A stretch of DNA of 64,000 bases. Source: Streptomyces sp. D2-8. GTDB lineage: Bacteria > Actinomycetota > Actinomycetes > Streptomycetales > Streptomycetaceae. Numbering within the stretch: the first letter of the stretch is position 1; each line of letters starts with the position of its first letter. Location: contig NZ_JAAHBP010000032.1 of NCBI RefSeq assembly GCF_023184515.1, positions 1-64,000 on the forward strand, written 5' to 3'. Shown piece by piece: positions 8,927 to 17,725 of the stretch. Both the position numbers and the translations under genes were made by a program. Under the pieces are notes generated by a model. That model saw nothing but the letters and a program-made list of their open reading frames with translations, had not been told where the DNA came from and did no database searches.

Positions 8927-9899
8927 CTACCGGTTGACGGACCGCATGCCTGCCTCGTCGTACCGCTCACCGGCCGCCTCGGGCAGCTCCGCGTCGATGC
9001 GGGCCAAGTCGTCCGTCGTCAGGTCGATGTCGACGGCGGCGGCGTTCTGGTCCAGGTAGGTGCGGCGCTTGGTGCCCGGGATCGGCACCAGGTCCTCGCC
9101 CTGAGCCAGCAACCACGCGATGGCCAGCTGAGCCGGCGTCACGTCCTTCTCAGCGGCGATCTCCTTCACCTTCGCCGCCAGCCGCAGGTTCGCCTCCAGA
9201 TTGGCGTCCCTGAAGCGCGGGTTCTGGCGGCGCCAGTCGTGGGCGTCCAGGTCGTCCGGCGAGGTGAACCGCCCGGCGAGGAAGCCGCGGCCGAGGGGCG
9301 AGTGCGGTACGAAGCCGATGCCCAGCTCCCTGCAGGCCGGCAGCACCTCGGCCTCCACGTCCCGCGACCACAGCGAGTACTCACTCTGCACGGCCGTGAC
9401 CGGGTGCACGGCGTGCGCACGCCGGATGGTCTGGGCGTTCGCCTCGCTCAGCCCGATGGAGCGCACCTTGCCCTGGGCGACCAGTTCGCCCAGGGCGCCG
9501 ACCGTCTCCTCGATGGGCACGTTCGGGTCGACCCGGTGCTGGTAGTACAGGTCGATGCGGTCGGTTCCCAGACGCTTCAGGGAGCCGTGGACGGAGCTGC
9601 GGACGTGTTCGGCCGAGCCGTCCTGTGGGCCGACCGTGCTGATGTCGCCCGGTACAGCGTCGTCCATCCGGTAGTTGAACTTCGTCGCGGCGCCCCCGGA
9701 TCGCCTCGCCGACGAGGGACTCGTTGGTGAGCGGGCCGTACATCTGCGCGGTGTCGAGGAAGTTCACCCCGAGGTCGAGGGCGTGCCGGATCGTCGCGAC
9801 GCCCTCCTTCTCGTCGGCGGTTCCGTAGAAGGCGGACATGCCCATGCACCCCAGGCCGATGGCCGATACATGCAATTCCCACAGACTACGTTTCTGCAT
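8927..9899 (-). pseudogene. Aldo/keto reductase, interrupted by a short deletion
   Basis: From the ATG at 9899 the frame gives SAIGLGCMGMSAFYGTADE and DLGVNFLDTAQMYGP (catalytic Asp and Tyr of AKR13-like enzymes) down to AIRGRRDEV. At about 9685 it switches frame and continues with ATKFNYRMDDAVPGD and the rest of the barrel, including DRIDLYYQHRVDP (catalytic His). Comparison with the family suggests that about 14 nt are missing between GRRDEV and ATKF. The enzyme would reduce carbonyls with NADPH, but this copy should not make a full-length product unless the gap is an assembly fault. Confidence 0.75.
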
Positions 9900-10502
9900 G
9901 TCGTGTCCCAGCCTTCCCTGCACGCTTGATCGTCCTTCGGGCGACACGAAGCCTCCGTCCATCCAGGCGCAGATGCCGTCACCCGGCATCCCAGGAGGAG
10001 CGGGCGCTGAGAGGCCCTCGTGCGCCGTTGCGCCGTCGGCGCTACGACTTCGAGCGCACTCCATGGCAAGGGAGATGTCAGGATGGTCTGGCTCCTGGTC
10101 GGGCACCACACCCGTGGCCGCTCCAGGGCCTGGAGGAGACGAGCCTGGAACCGTTCGTCCTCGCGACCGCCGGCCACGTCTGGGTCCGGTGTCCGGCTGT
10201 CCGGTCTTCCGGTGCGCCCGGCCCTCCCATACGGGTGGGCACGCAGCCGGGGTCGAATGCCTGGCTGCTGGTTTCCTCCCAGACGATGTTGACCGTGGTC
10301 GCTTCCGCGTGGCGCATGCTTCCGGCGTGGGGGGGCCGCTGGGGACGGATTGCCCGGTTGCCTGCATCTCCGGTGCGGTCTCGGGGCGAAACAGTGGGGA
10401 GGACAAGGACCGCAGAGGAGAGAGCGTGACCGACATGGGCGTGGGCCGGGGCACAGTGCTGCCGAGAAGCGTGAGGTCGACTGCACAGGCCGGTGAGCAC
10501 CG
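9900..10502. other. Intergenic region, no gene recognised
   Basis: About 600 bp between the aldo/keto reductase start and the next gene. Long frames on both strands exist only because of the high GC content and none shows a recognisable motif or ribosome site. Confidence 0.4.
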
Positions 10503-11300
10503 ATGACGAGATGGACGCCCCGGCCCGATGGCGGACGGCCCGCGGGGAAACCCTGCTCCCACACCTGGACGGCGGACCCACCCCCGCTGAGTGAGACGTG
10601 CGCGTCCTGTGCCGCGCGCGGACGCGCACCGGCCGACCTGCTGCTGTGCCTGGCCTGCGGCCACGTGGGCTGCAACGACAACTCTCGTGGCGCTCACGCC
10701 ACGGCCCACTTCGACTCCAGCGCACACCCGGTGGCACGTACCCTGGCACGCGACCGGGAATGGGCCTGGTGCTACGAGGACGAGGTGTATCTGGACCCGC
10801 TGGAAGAGCCCGTGCCGCGTCCCGCCCCGCGGACGCCCGAGTCGGTCTGGGACTACCCGCGGCCGCCCGTCATGCGGGAGGACGACCGGGACGTGCGGGT
10901 GGAGTGCGCCGGACATGTGGTGGCCGAGACCTGCACGGCCGTCCGGGTACTGGAGACCAGCCATCCCCCCGTGTTCTACATCCGTCCGCAGGACGTCCGT
11001 ACGGAACTTCTGTTCCCGGCGGTCGCGGGCCGGACGTGGTGCGAATGGAAGGGGTCGGCCCGGTACTGGGACGTCATCGTGGGAGACGACGTACGCGCTC
11101 GCGCCGCTTGGAGCTATCCCCGTCCCGAGCCCGGCTACGCACCCCTCGCCGACTTCTTCGCCTTCTACCCGAGCCGCATGGACCGCTGCACGGTCGACGG
11201 AGAGGAGGTCACGGCGCAGGAGGGGGACTTCTACGGCGGCTGGATCACCGCGGAGGTGCGTGGGCCGTTCAAGGGCGCCCCGGGCACCCAACTCTGGTGA
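10503..11300 (+). CDS. UBP-type zinc finger fused to a DUF427 domain
   Basis: Residues about 18-75 form a zf-UBP-like finger: CSHTW, CASC, CLACGHVGC and HATAHFDSSAHPV supply the Cys/His ligands. Residues about 115-260 form a DUF427 domain (VFYIRPQDV, CEWKGSARYWDV, AWSYPRPEPG, FYPSRMDRCTVDGE). DUF427 proteins are compact beta folds of unknown chemistry, common in actinomycetes, and zf-UBP binds C-terminal tails in eukaryotes. The fusion is in one continuous frame. The ATG has only a weak GGTGAG upstream. Confidence 0.8.
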   Translation: MTRWTPRPDGGRPAGKPCSHTWTADPPPLSETCASCAARGRAPADLLLCLACGHVGCNDNSRGAHATAHFDSSAHPVARTLARDREWAWCYEDEVYLDPLEEPVPRPAPRTPESVWDYPRPPVMREDDRDVRVECAGHVVAETCTAVRVLETSHPPVFYIRPQDVRTELLFPAVAGRTWCEWKGSARYWDVIVGDDVRARAAWSYPRPEPGYAPLADFFAFYPSRMDRCTVDGEEVTAQEGDFYGGWITAEVRGPFKGAPGTQLW

Positions 11301-11639
11301 GGTGGCGACCGTGAGAGTTGTTGATGTCCCGGGCGCCCACAGCGCACCACCGACCGGCCCGCCGGCGAGCAAGCCGACTGTCCGCGCAGGTACACGCTCC
11401 CACTCGCGCGCACCAGGGTCGTGAGCGACGGCTGCCCGCCCACAAGCGAGAGCTGCTGTGGGCTGAGCTGGGGCTTTGGCAGGACTCAAACCGCCGTTCC
11501 CACTGAGAGGTTTTCAACCTGAAATTGCAGGTCGCGGGGCTGGCGTGGGTCGTGGATGGGGTGCTCGTGCCGGTCAAAGACGTGATCGTCGGTAGGTGAT
11601 CGTCCGTCAGCAGCTGACTTCCGCGGTCGTCAGCACGAG

Positions 11640-11900
11640 CTGGCGGGAGGTGACCTGGCAGAAGTAAAACCAGCAGGGCGGCGGCCGGGCGTGGATCTGC
11701 TTCGAGGAAGAAGCGGGCGGGACCGGCCGGTCGCCCAAGGGCCGCACATGGGGTCGGCGCGCCAGCACCCCGAGAGTCAAGGTTCCGGCCGCAGCCGTTG
11801 AGGGCTCTCGGCGGCCTGCTGCTGTGCTGCTGGTCCGGCCTGCCGGCCGCCTGATCCCGTGCCGGCTGGTACGTCGGGGGCATGCGGTATCCGGACGCGG
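11640..11900 (+). pseudogene. IS630-family transposase remnant
   Basis: A frame reads EVTWQK-stop, then AWICFEEEAGGTGRSPKGRT and WGRRASTPRVKV, followed by a degraded LLVRPAGRLI-like stretch. The W-x-x-F-E-D-E-(A/S)-G ... R-x-W-(G/A) pattern is the catalytic second-Asp region of IS630/Tc1-type transposases. An in-frame stop and missing ends mark it as dead. The rest of the 660-bp gap (11301-11963) shows nothing else recognisable. Confidence 0.55.
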
Positions 11901-11963
11901 ACGAAGCTGATCACGGCGTCGGTGGCTGATGCTGAGGGGCGGTTCTGACGACGCCGTGACCTC

Positions 11964-12701
11964 TCATCCCTGGACCTGGCAGTAGTCCTGGGTCGTCTTG
12001 TCGCCGGGGATCGGGATTTTCGTACCGCAGCCGGTCATGGCCCACTTCAGGTCGAGGATGTACTGACCGGAGTCCGCGGGTCCCTTGTCGGAGACGTAGT
12101 TGATCGACGCCCGGGGCACATGGCCGCCTTCCTTGCCGAACTTCATGACGAAGAGCAGCTCGGTGTAGCCGTTCGCCTGGTCTGCCGCGTCCTCGCAGGA
12201 CTGGGTGATCAGGTGACCGTTGATCTTGCTCGTGAAGGTCCCGACCGCTTGTCCATCGAGGTCATCGAACTTGGGCGGGCGGCCGAGGGCACTGACGAAA
12301 CCGCTGGTCTCGGCCGTTCGCGAGCCGTCGTCGCCGAAGGCGATCTGGCTCTTTCGGACGGTCCGCAGATACGTCCGTACCTCAAGCGGCTCGACGTCAG
12401 CCTCGTACTCGATGTCTCGCAGGGAAATCCTGTTCCCCGGGTACCGGGCACACAGCACGAACGAGCCGAAACTCCCATACCACGGGACCGTCTTGGGGGC
12501 TTGAATGCTGACACCTCCCGTGCCGGAGCTGGCGGACAGCGGACCGCCCTTCCCTGAGTCGTCGTGATGGACGCGCCCCAGGGAGTCCGCGTCGGAACAT
12601 CCGGCCAATGGCAGCACGCATGCCAGGAGAGCAGCAGCCAGGGCCGGCGCCCGCCGCACTGTCGTGCGGCGGGCTCCGCTAGCGGCGACGGAAGCCGTCA
12701 C
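11964..12701 (-). CDS. Putative lipoprotein
   Basis: From GTG 12701 the 245-residue product starts with a basic region, a hydrophobic stretch (APALAAALLACVLPLAGC) and a lipobox LAGC, so it should be lipid-anchored outside the membrane. The mature part has several Cys (FVLCARY, QSCEDA, TGCGTK, DYCQ) that could form disulfides. GGAGAAGAAGAG precedes the start, and its GTGA overlaps the stop of the upstream secreted-protein gene, so the two are probably co-translated. No enzymatic motif was recognised. Confidence 0.7.
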   Translation of the reverse strand: MTASVAASGARRTTVRRAPALAAALLACVLPLAGCSDADSLGRVHHDDSGKGGPLSASSGTGGVSIQAPKTVPWYGSFGSFVLCARYPGNRISLRDIEYEADVEPLEVRTYLRTVRKSQIAFGDDGSRTAETSGFVSALGRPPKFDDLDGQAVGTFTSKINGHLITQSCEDAADQANGYTELLFVMKFGKEGGHVPRASINYVSDKGPADSGQYILDLKWAMTGCGTKIPIPGDKTTQDYCQVQG

Positions 12702-13090
12702 CTCTTCTTCTCCTGGACCTTGCCGGCCGTGGCAGGCGTGCTGTTGTTGCCGCACATCTTCTTCGCGCTTCCCGACACGTTGTAGATCAGCTTGTGCGTG
12801 GAAACGTATGCCCGCTGGCTGCTCAGGTCGATGCCGATCACATCCTTGATCTTCACGCCTCCCTCAAGGTAATAGTCCTTGCCGTCGGTACGGGTCCGGT
12901 ACCAGTCTCCGGACGCGACGTTCGCGCACTGGGTCCAGTTCGGGGCAGTGGCTGTGTAGGTGTCGGTGCTGGTCGAGTACAAGCCCCGCGTGCTCGAGCA
13001 CCCGCCGCTCGGCGCCCCCGCGTGACGTCGCCCCGTCCGGCGGGCTGGACGGCCGCCAAGCCGACGCCGGCAAGTGCGGAGCAAACCCAT
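12698..13090 (-). pseudogene. Small secreted protein with a probable frame break in the leader
   Basis: The C-terminal part reads well (NWTQCANVASGDWYRTRTDG then YYLEGGVKIKDVIGIDLSSQ). The N-terminus in this frame is arginine-rich and not a signal peptide. In another frame just upstream lies LWVCSALAGVGLAAVQPAG, which looks like the missing leader. I infer a one- or two-base change near 13030. It is translationally coupled (GTGA) to the lipoprotein gene and may interact with it at the cell surface. Confidence 0.5.
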
Positions 13091-13274
13091 AGAGGGCGAA
13101 CGGCCAACGTCAGGACGCCCGGTCCAGGGCTAGTGGTCAGGCCGGAGGGGATCGGCCTCAGGTCCACGAGCCGTCCGTCGCCTGATGGCTGCCGTCAGTT
13201 GCGAGCATCACCCCCTGCAGCGGACTCCATGAGCACCGCAGGCAACGACTTCGCCTGACCCTCACCGATCAACA

Positions 13275-13303
13275 GGGCCCTGCGACCTGCAGTCGCTGGG
13301 CCC
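13275..13303. terminator. Hairpin downstream of the desaturase operon
   Basis: GGGCCCTGCGAC at 13275-13286 pairs with GTCGCTGGGCCC at 13292-13303 (11 of 12 bases, 5-nt loop). No U tract follows, as is usual in high-GC actinomycetes. It could terminate transcripts from the minus-strand genes to its right. Confidence 0.4.
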
Positions 13304-13400
13304 TCACAACGGGCGTTCGCCAGCGGCGCACCAGCCCGTCAGCCACGTCGGCGACGTCTTCAGAGCGGGCGAAGACGCGCCGCAGCGGTGCGACGGGCGC

Positions 13401-13505
13401 TCAGAGGAGGACGTCGTGGGTGTCGGTGCCGAGGTTGCCGCAGGACCAGTCGGTGTCGCCGTCCCAGGCGAGCTTCACACCGCCGCGGCCGCCGGTACGG
13501 CCGGG
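13401..13505 (-). pseudogene. Orphan 3' end of an unidentified protein gene
   Basis: The minus-strand frame reads GGVKLAWDGDTDWSCGNLGT then DTHDVLL-stop (13401-13403). Its composition is protein-like, but the frame dissolves into the 3' end of the desaturase gene with no start. I infer a remnant cut off when the desaturase block arrived. Confidence 0.35.
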
Positions 13506-13527
13506 AGATCTGAACCCATACCGGGAA

Positions 13528-14646
13528 TCAGGCGGCGACGAGCTCCTGCTCGCGGTTCGGCGTTTTGACCTTGGGCTTCTTGTTCGGCAGCGAGAGCCGG
13601 AAGACCTTGTGCCACGCGGAGAACACCTGCTTGGGCAGCGGGCCGGTGACGTACTCCAGTTCGTACTTCTCGAACAGCGCGCGCACCTTCACCGCGACCT
13701 CGGCGTACCGGTTGCTCGGCAGGTCCGGGAACAGGTGGTGCTCGATCTGGTGCGACAGGTTGCCGGTCATGAAGTGCATGGCCTTGCTGCCGCTGATGTT
13801 CGCCGAGCCCATCATCTGGCGCAGGTACCACTGGCCGCGCGTCTCGCCCTTGATCGAGCGGCGCTCGAAGACCTGTACGCCCTCGGGGAAGTGCCCGCAC
13901 ATGATCACCGAGTGGGTCCAGATGTTGCGGACCAGGTTCGCGGTGAACGTGGCGGCGAGCGTGGGGAGGAACGACGGGCCCGACAGCAGCGGGTGGATCA
14001 CGTAGTCCTTGAGCACCTGCTTGCGGATCTTGCGGCCCACGGCCCTGGCCCGGGCGCGGAACTCCGGGTTCTTGCGGCGGCGCTTGTGCAGGTTCTTGCC
14101 GAGCTCCAGGTCGTACGCTGCGATGCCGTACTCGAAGAAGCAGGCGTTGAGGAAGTTCCACAGCGGCTGGCCGAGGTGGAACGGGTGCCACTTCTGGTCC
14201 TCGTCGACGCGCATGATGCCGTAGCCGAGGTCGTTGTCCTTGCCGATCACGTTGGTGTACGTGTGGTGCAGCTCGTTGTGCGAGTGCTTCCACTGGTCGG
14301 CCGGCGAGACGTGATCCCATTCCCAGGTGGTGGAGTGGATCTTCGGGTCCCGCATCCAGTCCCACTGGCCGTGCAGGATGTTGTGGCCGATCTCCATGTT
14401 GTCCATGATCTTCGCCACGGACAGCCCGGCGGTGCCGAGCAGCCACGCGGGCGGGAAGATCGAGAACAGCAGCACGCCCCTGCTGACCAGCTCGAGCTTG
14501 CGCTGCGCCGAGATGACCTTACGGATGTAGGCGGCGTCTTTCTCGCCGCGGCCGGCGATCACCTCGTCGCGGATCGCGTCGAGCTCGCGGCCGAGCTCCT
14601 CGATCTGCTCCGCGGTCAGGTGGGCGGTGGGGTCGATGGCGGTCAA
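13528..14646 (-). CDS. Membrane fatty-acid desaturase
   Basis: A 372-residue acyl desaturase with the three histidine boxes that bind the di-iron centre: HNILHG (HxxxH), HSHNELHH (HxxxHH) and HQIEHH in LSHQIEHHLFPDLP. Hydrophobic stretches (GVLLFSIFPPAWLLGTAGL) anchor it in the membrane. The start is a TTG at 14646, since AGGAA lies a few bases upstream and overlaps the end of the reductase gene (7-nt gap). The reductase supplies electrons, as in the mycobacterial DesA3/Rv3230c pair. It should introduce a double bond into long-chain acyl chains. Confidence 0.88.
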   Translation of the reverse strand: MTAIDPTAHLTAEQIEELGRELDAIRDEVIAGRGEKDAAYIRKVISAQRKLELVSRGVLLFSIFPPAWLLGTAGLSVAKIMDNMEIGHNILHGQWDWMRDPKIHSTTWEWDHVSPADQWKHSHNELHHTYTNVIGKDNDLGYGIMRVDEDQKWHPFHLGQPLWNFLNACFFEYGIAAYDLELGKNLHKRRRKNPEFRARARAVGRKIRKQVLKDYVIHPLLSGPSFLPTLAATFTANLVRNIWTHSVIMCGHFPEGVQVFERRSIKGETRGQWYLRQMMGSANISGSKAMHFMTGNLSHQIEHHLFPDLPSNRYAEVAVKVRALFEKYELEYVTGPLPKQVFSAWHKVFRLSLPNKKPKVKTPNREQELVAA

Positions 14647-14653
14647 ATTGTTC

Positions 14654-15709
14654 CTACCGTTCGATGTCGCAGGGGCCCGCGGCGGCGGACACGCAGGTCT
14701 GGATGAGGACGCCCGGCTCGGCCTCGGTGATCTCGCCGGTGCGCAGGTCGCGGACGGCGCCCGCCTTGAGCGGCGTGACACAGCCGAAGCAGATGCCCAT
14801 GCGGCACCCGGAGGGCATGAGCACCCCGGCCTCCTCGCCGACGTCCAGCAACGGCGTGGCGCCGTCCGCGTCGACACTCTTGCCGGTGGCGCTGAACGTG
14901 ACCTCGCCGCCGTCGCCCACGGCGACGATGCTGGGGCGGAAGCGTTCGGTGTGCAGGCGCTCGTGGACGCCGTGCTCGCTCCAGTGCTCTTCGGCGGCGT
15001 CGAGCAGGCCCGCGGGCCCGCACGCCCAGGTCTCGCGCTCGGCCCAGTCGGGCACGAGTTCGTCGAGACGGGCGATGTCGAGCATGCCGTCGGTGTCGGT
15101 GTGCACCTCGGTGAGCCGCAGCTTTCTGTCCGCGACCAGATCGTGCAGTTCGTTGCGGAAGATCACGTCGTGCGGCTGTGGCGCGCAGTGGACCATGACG
15201 ACGTCGTCGAACTCGGTGTCGCGCAGCATGCCCATCACGGGCGTGATGCCGCTGCCGGCCGTCAGGTAGAGCACCTTGGCGGGCTTGTCCTGCGGCAGCA
15301 CGAAGTCACCGGTCGCCTGGTCGAGGTGGATCAGCGTGCCCGGTTTCGCCCTGCGGACCAGATGGTTGCTGACCTTGCCGTCCTCGATCGCCTTCACGGT
15401 GATCGTGACGCGGCCGTCTGGGCGGTTTGCCGGCGAGGTGAGGGAGTAGGCACGCCACAGGCGCACCCCGTCGACGTCGACCCCGATCCGCACGTACTGA
15501 CCGGCGGTGTGGCCGCGCCAGCCCCGTCCCGGCCTGATCACGATGGTCGCGGCGTCCCCCGTCTCGGGGTGCACGGCCTCGATGCGCCCACGCAGGTCAG
15601 CGCCCGCACGCAGCGGGCTGACCAGGTCGAGGTAGTCCGACGGCAGCAGCGGCGTCGTGACCATCTCCAGCAGTTTCCACGCCCTGCTGCGGAGGGCTGC
15701 ACTCGTCAT
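14654..15709 (-). CDS. Flavodoxin/ferredoxin-type oxidoreductase with 2Fe-2S domain
   Basis: A 351-residue electron-transfer protein. An FAD-binding R-A-Y-S-L-(T/S) motif (WRAYSLTSPA) is followed by the NAD(P)-binding YLTAGSGITPVMGMLR, then a plant-type ferredoxin domain with C-x4-C-x2-C (PSGCRMGICFGC) and a distal Cys in IQTCVS. It closely follows the domain order of Rv3230c, the DesA3 reductase. AAGGTGGAG precedes ATG 15709. It is the first gene of the desaturase operon, divergent from a PucR-type regulator. Confidence 0.88.
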   Translation of the reverse strand: MTSAALRSRAWKLLEMVTTPLLPSDYLDLVSPLRAGADLRGRIEAVHPETGDAATIVIRPGRGWRGHTAGQYVRIGVDVDGVRLWRAYSLTSPANRPDGRVTITVKAIEDGKVSNHLVRRAKPGTLIHLDQATGDFVLPQDKPAKVLYLTAGSGITPVMGMLRDTEFDDVVMVHCAPQPHDVIFRNELHDLVADRKLRLTEVHTDTDGMLDIARLDELVPDWAERETWACGPAGLLDAAEEHWSEHGVHERLHTERFRPSIVAVGDGGEVTFSATGKSVDADGATPLLDVGEEAGVLMPSGCRMGICFGCVTPLKAGAVRDLRTGEITEAEPGVLIQTCVSAAAGPCDIER

Positions 15710-15740
15710 GACTCCACCTTGCTGCGCCTCAAGGCGTAAA

Positions 15741-15756
15741 GTCCTGACCGCAGGAC
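15741..15756. promoter_or_regulatory. Inverted repeat in the desaturase/regulator divergent promoter
   Basis: GTCCTG-ACCG-CAGGAC is a perfect 6-bp inverted repeat with a 4-nt spacer. It lies 32 bp from the reductase start and 41 bp from the regulator start. CGTAAA occurs on both sides of it. Its place makes it the best candidate operator for the divergent PucR-like regulator. Confidence 0.55.
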
Positions 15757-15796
15757 GTAAATCTGGTCGGCTGAATTGTTCGCAGGGAACAAAATC

Positions 15797-16936
15797 ATGA
15801 GCCATGCAATCCAGAGGGCCAGCGAACTGGCCCTGGACGAGACAACGGTCACCGCACTGCGGGCCGCGCTGAAGACCACCGCCGACGAGGTCGTCCAGGC
15901 GATCATCGACGAGGTCCCTCCCTACGCAGGCGCCCTTTCGGGCCACATGGGCGCCACCATCCGCCGAGCCGTCCGCACCGCCCTGGGGCACTACCTGGAC
16001 CTCGCGAGCGGGAACGCCACAGGCGGCGACGCCGGTGACGCAGCCTACGAACTGGGCCGCGGCGAGGTGCGCGACGGCCGTTCGATGGACGCCCTGCTCA
16101 GCGCCTACCGCGTCGGCGCCCGCGTGGCCTGGCGATGCCTGGCAGCAGGCGCCGTACCCGCAGGTCTGCCCGCCGCCGAAGTCGCCAAGTTCGCCGAGCT
16201 GACCTTCGCCTACATCGACGAGCTCTCCGCCGCGAGCGCCGCGGGCCACGCCGACGAACTGGCCGCCCGGGGCAGGGACCACGAGCGCCACCTGGAACAC
16301 CTGGCCCGCGACCTCCTCGCCGGCGCGAGCCCGGACGTGCTGCTGGCCTCCGCCCAACGGGCCGGGTGGCAGCCTCCGGTATCGCTGACCGCGGTCCTGC
16401 TGCCCGCCGCCCAGGCCCGGCCCGCCTACCGCGCGCTCGACCCGAGCACCCTCGTCCTCGACGATCTCCCGGACGCCACCGGTGTGCTGCTCGTCCCCGA
16501 TGCCGACCGATCCCATCTCCTGCGGCAGCTGACCGACCGCACCGCCGTGGCCGGCCCGGCCCGGCCATGGACCCGTGCGTCCGCCTCGTACGCACGAGCC
16601 CAACGCGCGCGCTCCCTCTCCTCCGACATCCGCGACACCGAGGACCACCTGCCCGAGCTGGTCCTGAGCGCCGACGTGGACGCGTTCACAGACCTGCGGG
16701 CCCGAGCCCTCGCACCGCTGCGGACCCTGCCTGCCGCGACCGCACAGCGACTGGAGGAGACGCTGCGGGCGTGGCTACTGCACCAGGGCAGGCGGGACGA
16801 GGTGGCAGCGGCGTTGTTCATCCATCCCCAGACAGTCCGGTACCGGATGTCGCAGCTGCGCGAGCTGTTTCCGGACCTCGCATCACCACACCGAGTCCTT
16901 GAACTGACACTGGCGCTCGGACTCCGGACCAGCTGA
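15797..16936 (+). CDS. PucR/CdaR-type helix-turn-helix transcriptional regulator
   Basis: A 379-residue regulator. The C-terminal HTH_30 motif reads RRDEVAAALFIHPQTVRYRM then SQLRELF, typical of PucR/CdaR proteins. The long N-terminal region is helical and of the RsbRD-like sensory type (LDETTVTALRAALKTTADEV). ATG 15797 is preferred over a GTG/ATG 21 nt upstream because it has AGGGAAC in front. It is divergent from the desaturase/reductase operon and probably controls it in response to lipid state, by analogy with similar actinomycete arrangements. Confidence 0.8.
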   Translation: MSHAIQRASELALDETTVTALRAALKTTADEVVQAIIDEVPPYAGALSGHMGATIRRAVRTALGHYLDLASGNATGGDAGDAAYELGRGEVRDGRSMDALLSAYRVGARVAWRCLAAGAVPAGLPAAEVAKFAELTFAYIDELSAASAAGHADELAARGRDHERHLEHLARDLLAGASPDVLLASAQRAGWQPPVSLTAVLLPAAQARPAYRALDPSTLVLDDLPDATGVLLVPDADRSHLLRQLTDRTAVAGPARPWTRASASYARAQRARSLSSDIRDTEDHLPELVLSADVDAFTDLRARALAPLRTLPAATAQRLEETLRAWLLHQGRRDEVAAALFIHPQTVRYRMSQLRELFPDLASPHRVLELTLALGLRTS

Positions 16937-17116
16937 CACGTACTTCGACCCTCCACGACCGCGTCCGCGAGCGGTCCAGGAATCGCGCCTCGTCCTCAGT
17001 ACCATCAGCCGGCCCACGCCGCCCGGCGAACAGCGGACGACCAACCCGGCCGGCCTGGCACACAGCGCGAGGGATGATGGGGATGCAATTGACGGAACGT
17101 GAGGTCAGGAGCCTTT

Positions 17117-17455
17117 ATGGCGAAGCGGGTTCACCGACCCCGCGAGGACGCGGAGTTCGATTTCATCCTCGGGATGAGCGGAGTTCCGGTCCTCGCATAC
17201 TTCACCGGGACATGGCCCAAGGCAATCGAGCCCTGCCGGGTGATGGACCTCGTCATGGAGGGCATCGCCGACGACTACACCGGCCGCCTGACAACCGTCC
17301 GCACCGACATCACGCGTTGTCCGGCCGCAACCGGGCGATACGGGATCACCGGAGCCCCGTCCTACGTCCTGCTGAAGGAGGGAGAAGCGGTGGCGCACGG
17401 CACGGGGCCTATGACCATCGCCGAGGTACGGGAGTTCCTGGACGGCCACCTCTGA
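17117..17455 (+). CDS. Thioredoxin-fold protein with an altered active site
   Basis: A 112-residue thioredoxin-like protein. VPVLAYFTGTWPKAIEPC stands where thioredoxins have W-C-G-P-C: Trp33 is kept, the first Cys position is Pro34 and the only nearby Cys is Cys40. The cis-proline loop is kept (GITGAPSYVLLKEG). With one displaced cysteine it is unlikely to be a normal disulfide reductase. AGGAG precedes ATG 17117. Confidence 0.7.
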   Translation: MAKRVHRPREDAEFDFILGMSGVPVLAYFTGTWPKAIEPCRVMDLVMEGIADDYTGRLTTVRTDITRCPAATGRYGITGAPSYVLLKEGEAVAHGTGPMTIAEVREFLDGHL

Positions 17456-17725
17456 GCGGCCGCTGCGACACGAGGCCGCGACGCCTGTCACGTCGCGTCT
17501 ATGGGAGCTGCGCCGCCTGAGACACCTTGGGGCTGAGACACCCCACAGATCACAAAACCCCGTCGAGCGCGGTCGTGTCCGGCCGCTGCGCGGTCCCGAA
17601 GCGCACCTCGGGAAAGGCGGGCAAGAGGTCCTCCCCTGGCGAACGCGCAGCACCAGGCGCCCGGCGGCCACCTAGAGCAGGGCCCGCCAGTCATCCCACC
17701 TGACGAGCGTTCGTGTAAGGGGGCG

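Noticed and set aside
9381..11489. 702-codon minus-strand open frame
   Set aside because: It is antisense to the zf-UBP/DUF427 gene over much of its length and only its segment at 9690-9899 is real coding (aldo/keto reductase N-terminus).
12794..13258. 154-codon plus-strand open frame
   Set aside because: It has low-complexity Arg/Pro composition and is antisense to the secreted-protein gene; no motif was seen.
13420..14706. 428-codon plus-strand open frame
   Set aside because: It is antisense to the desaturase, whose histidine boxes fix the true strand.
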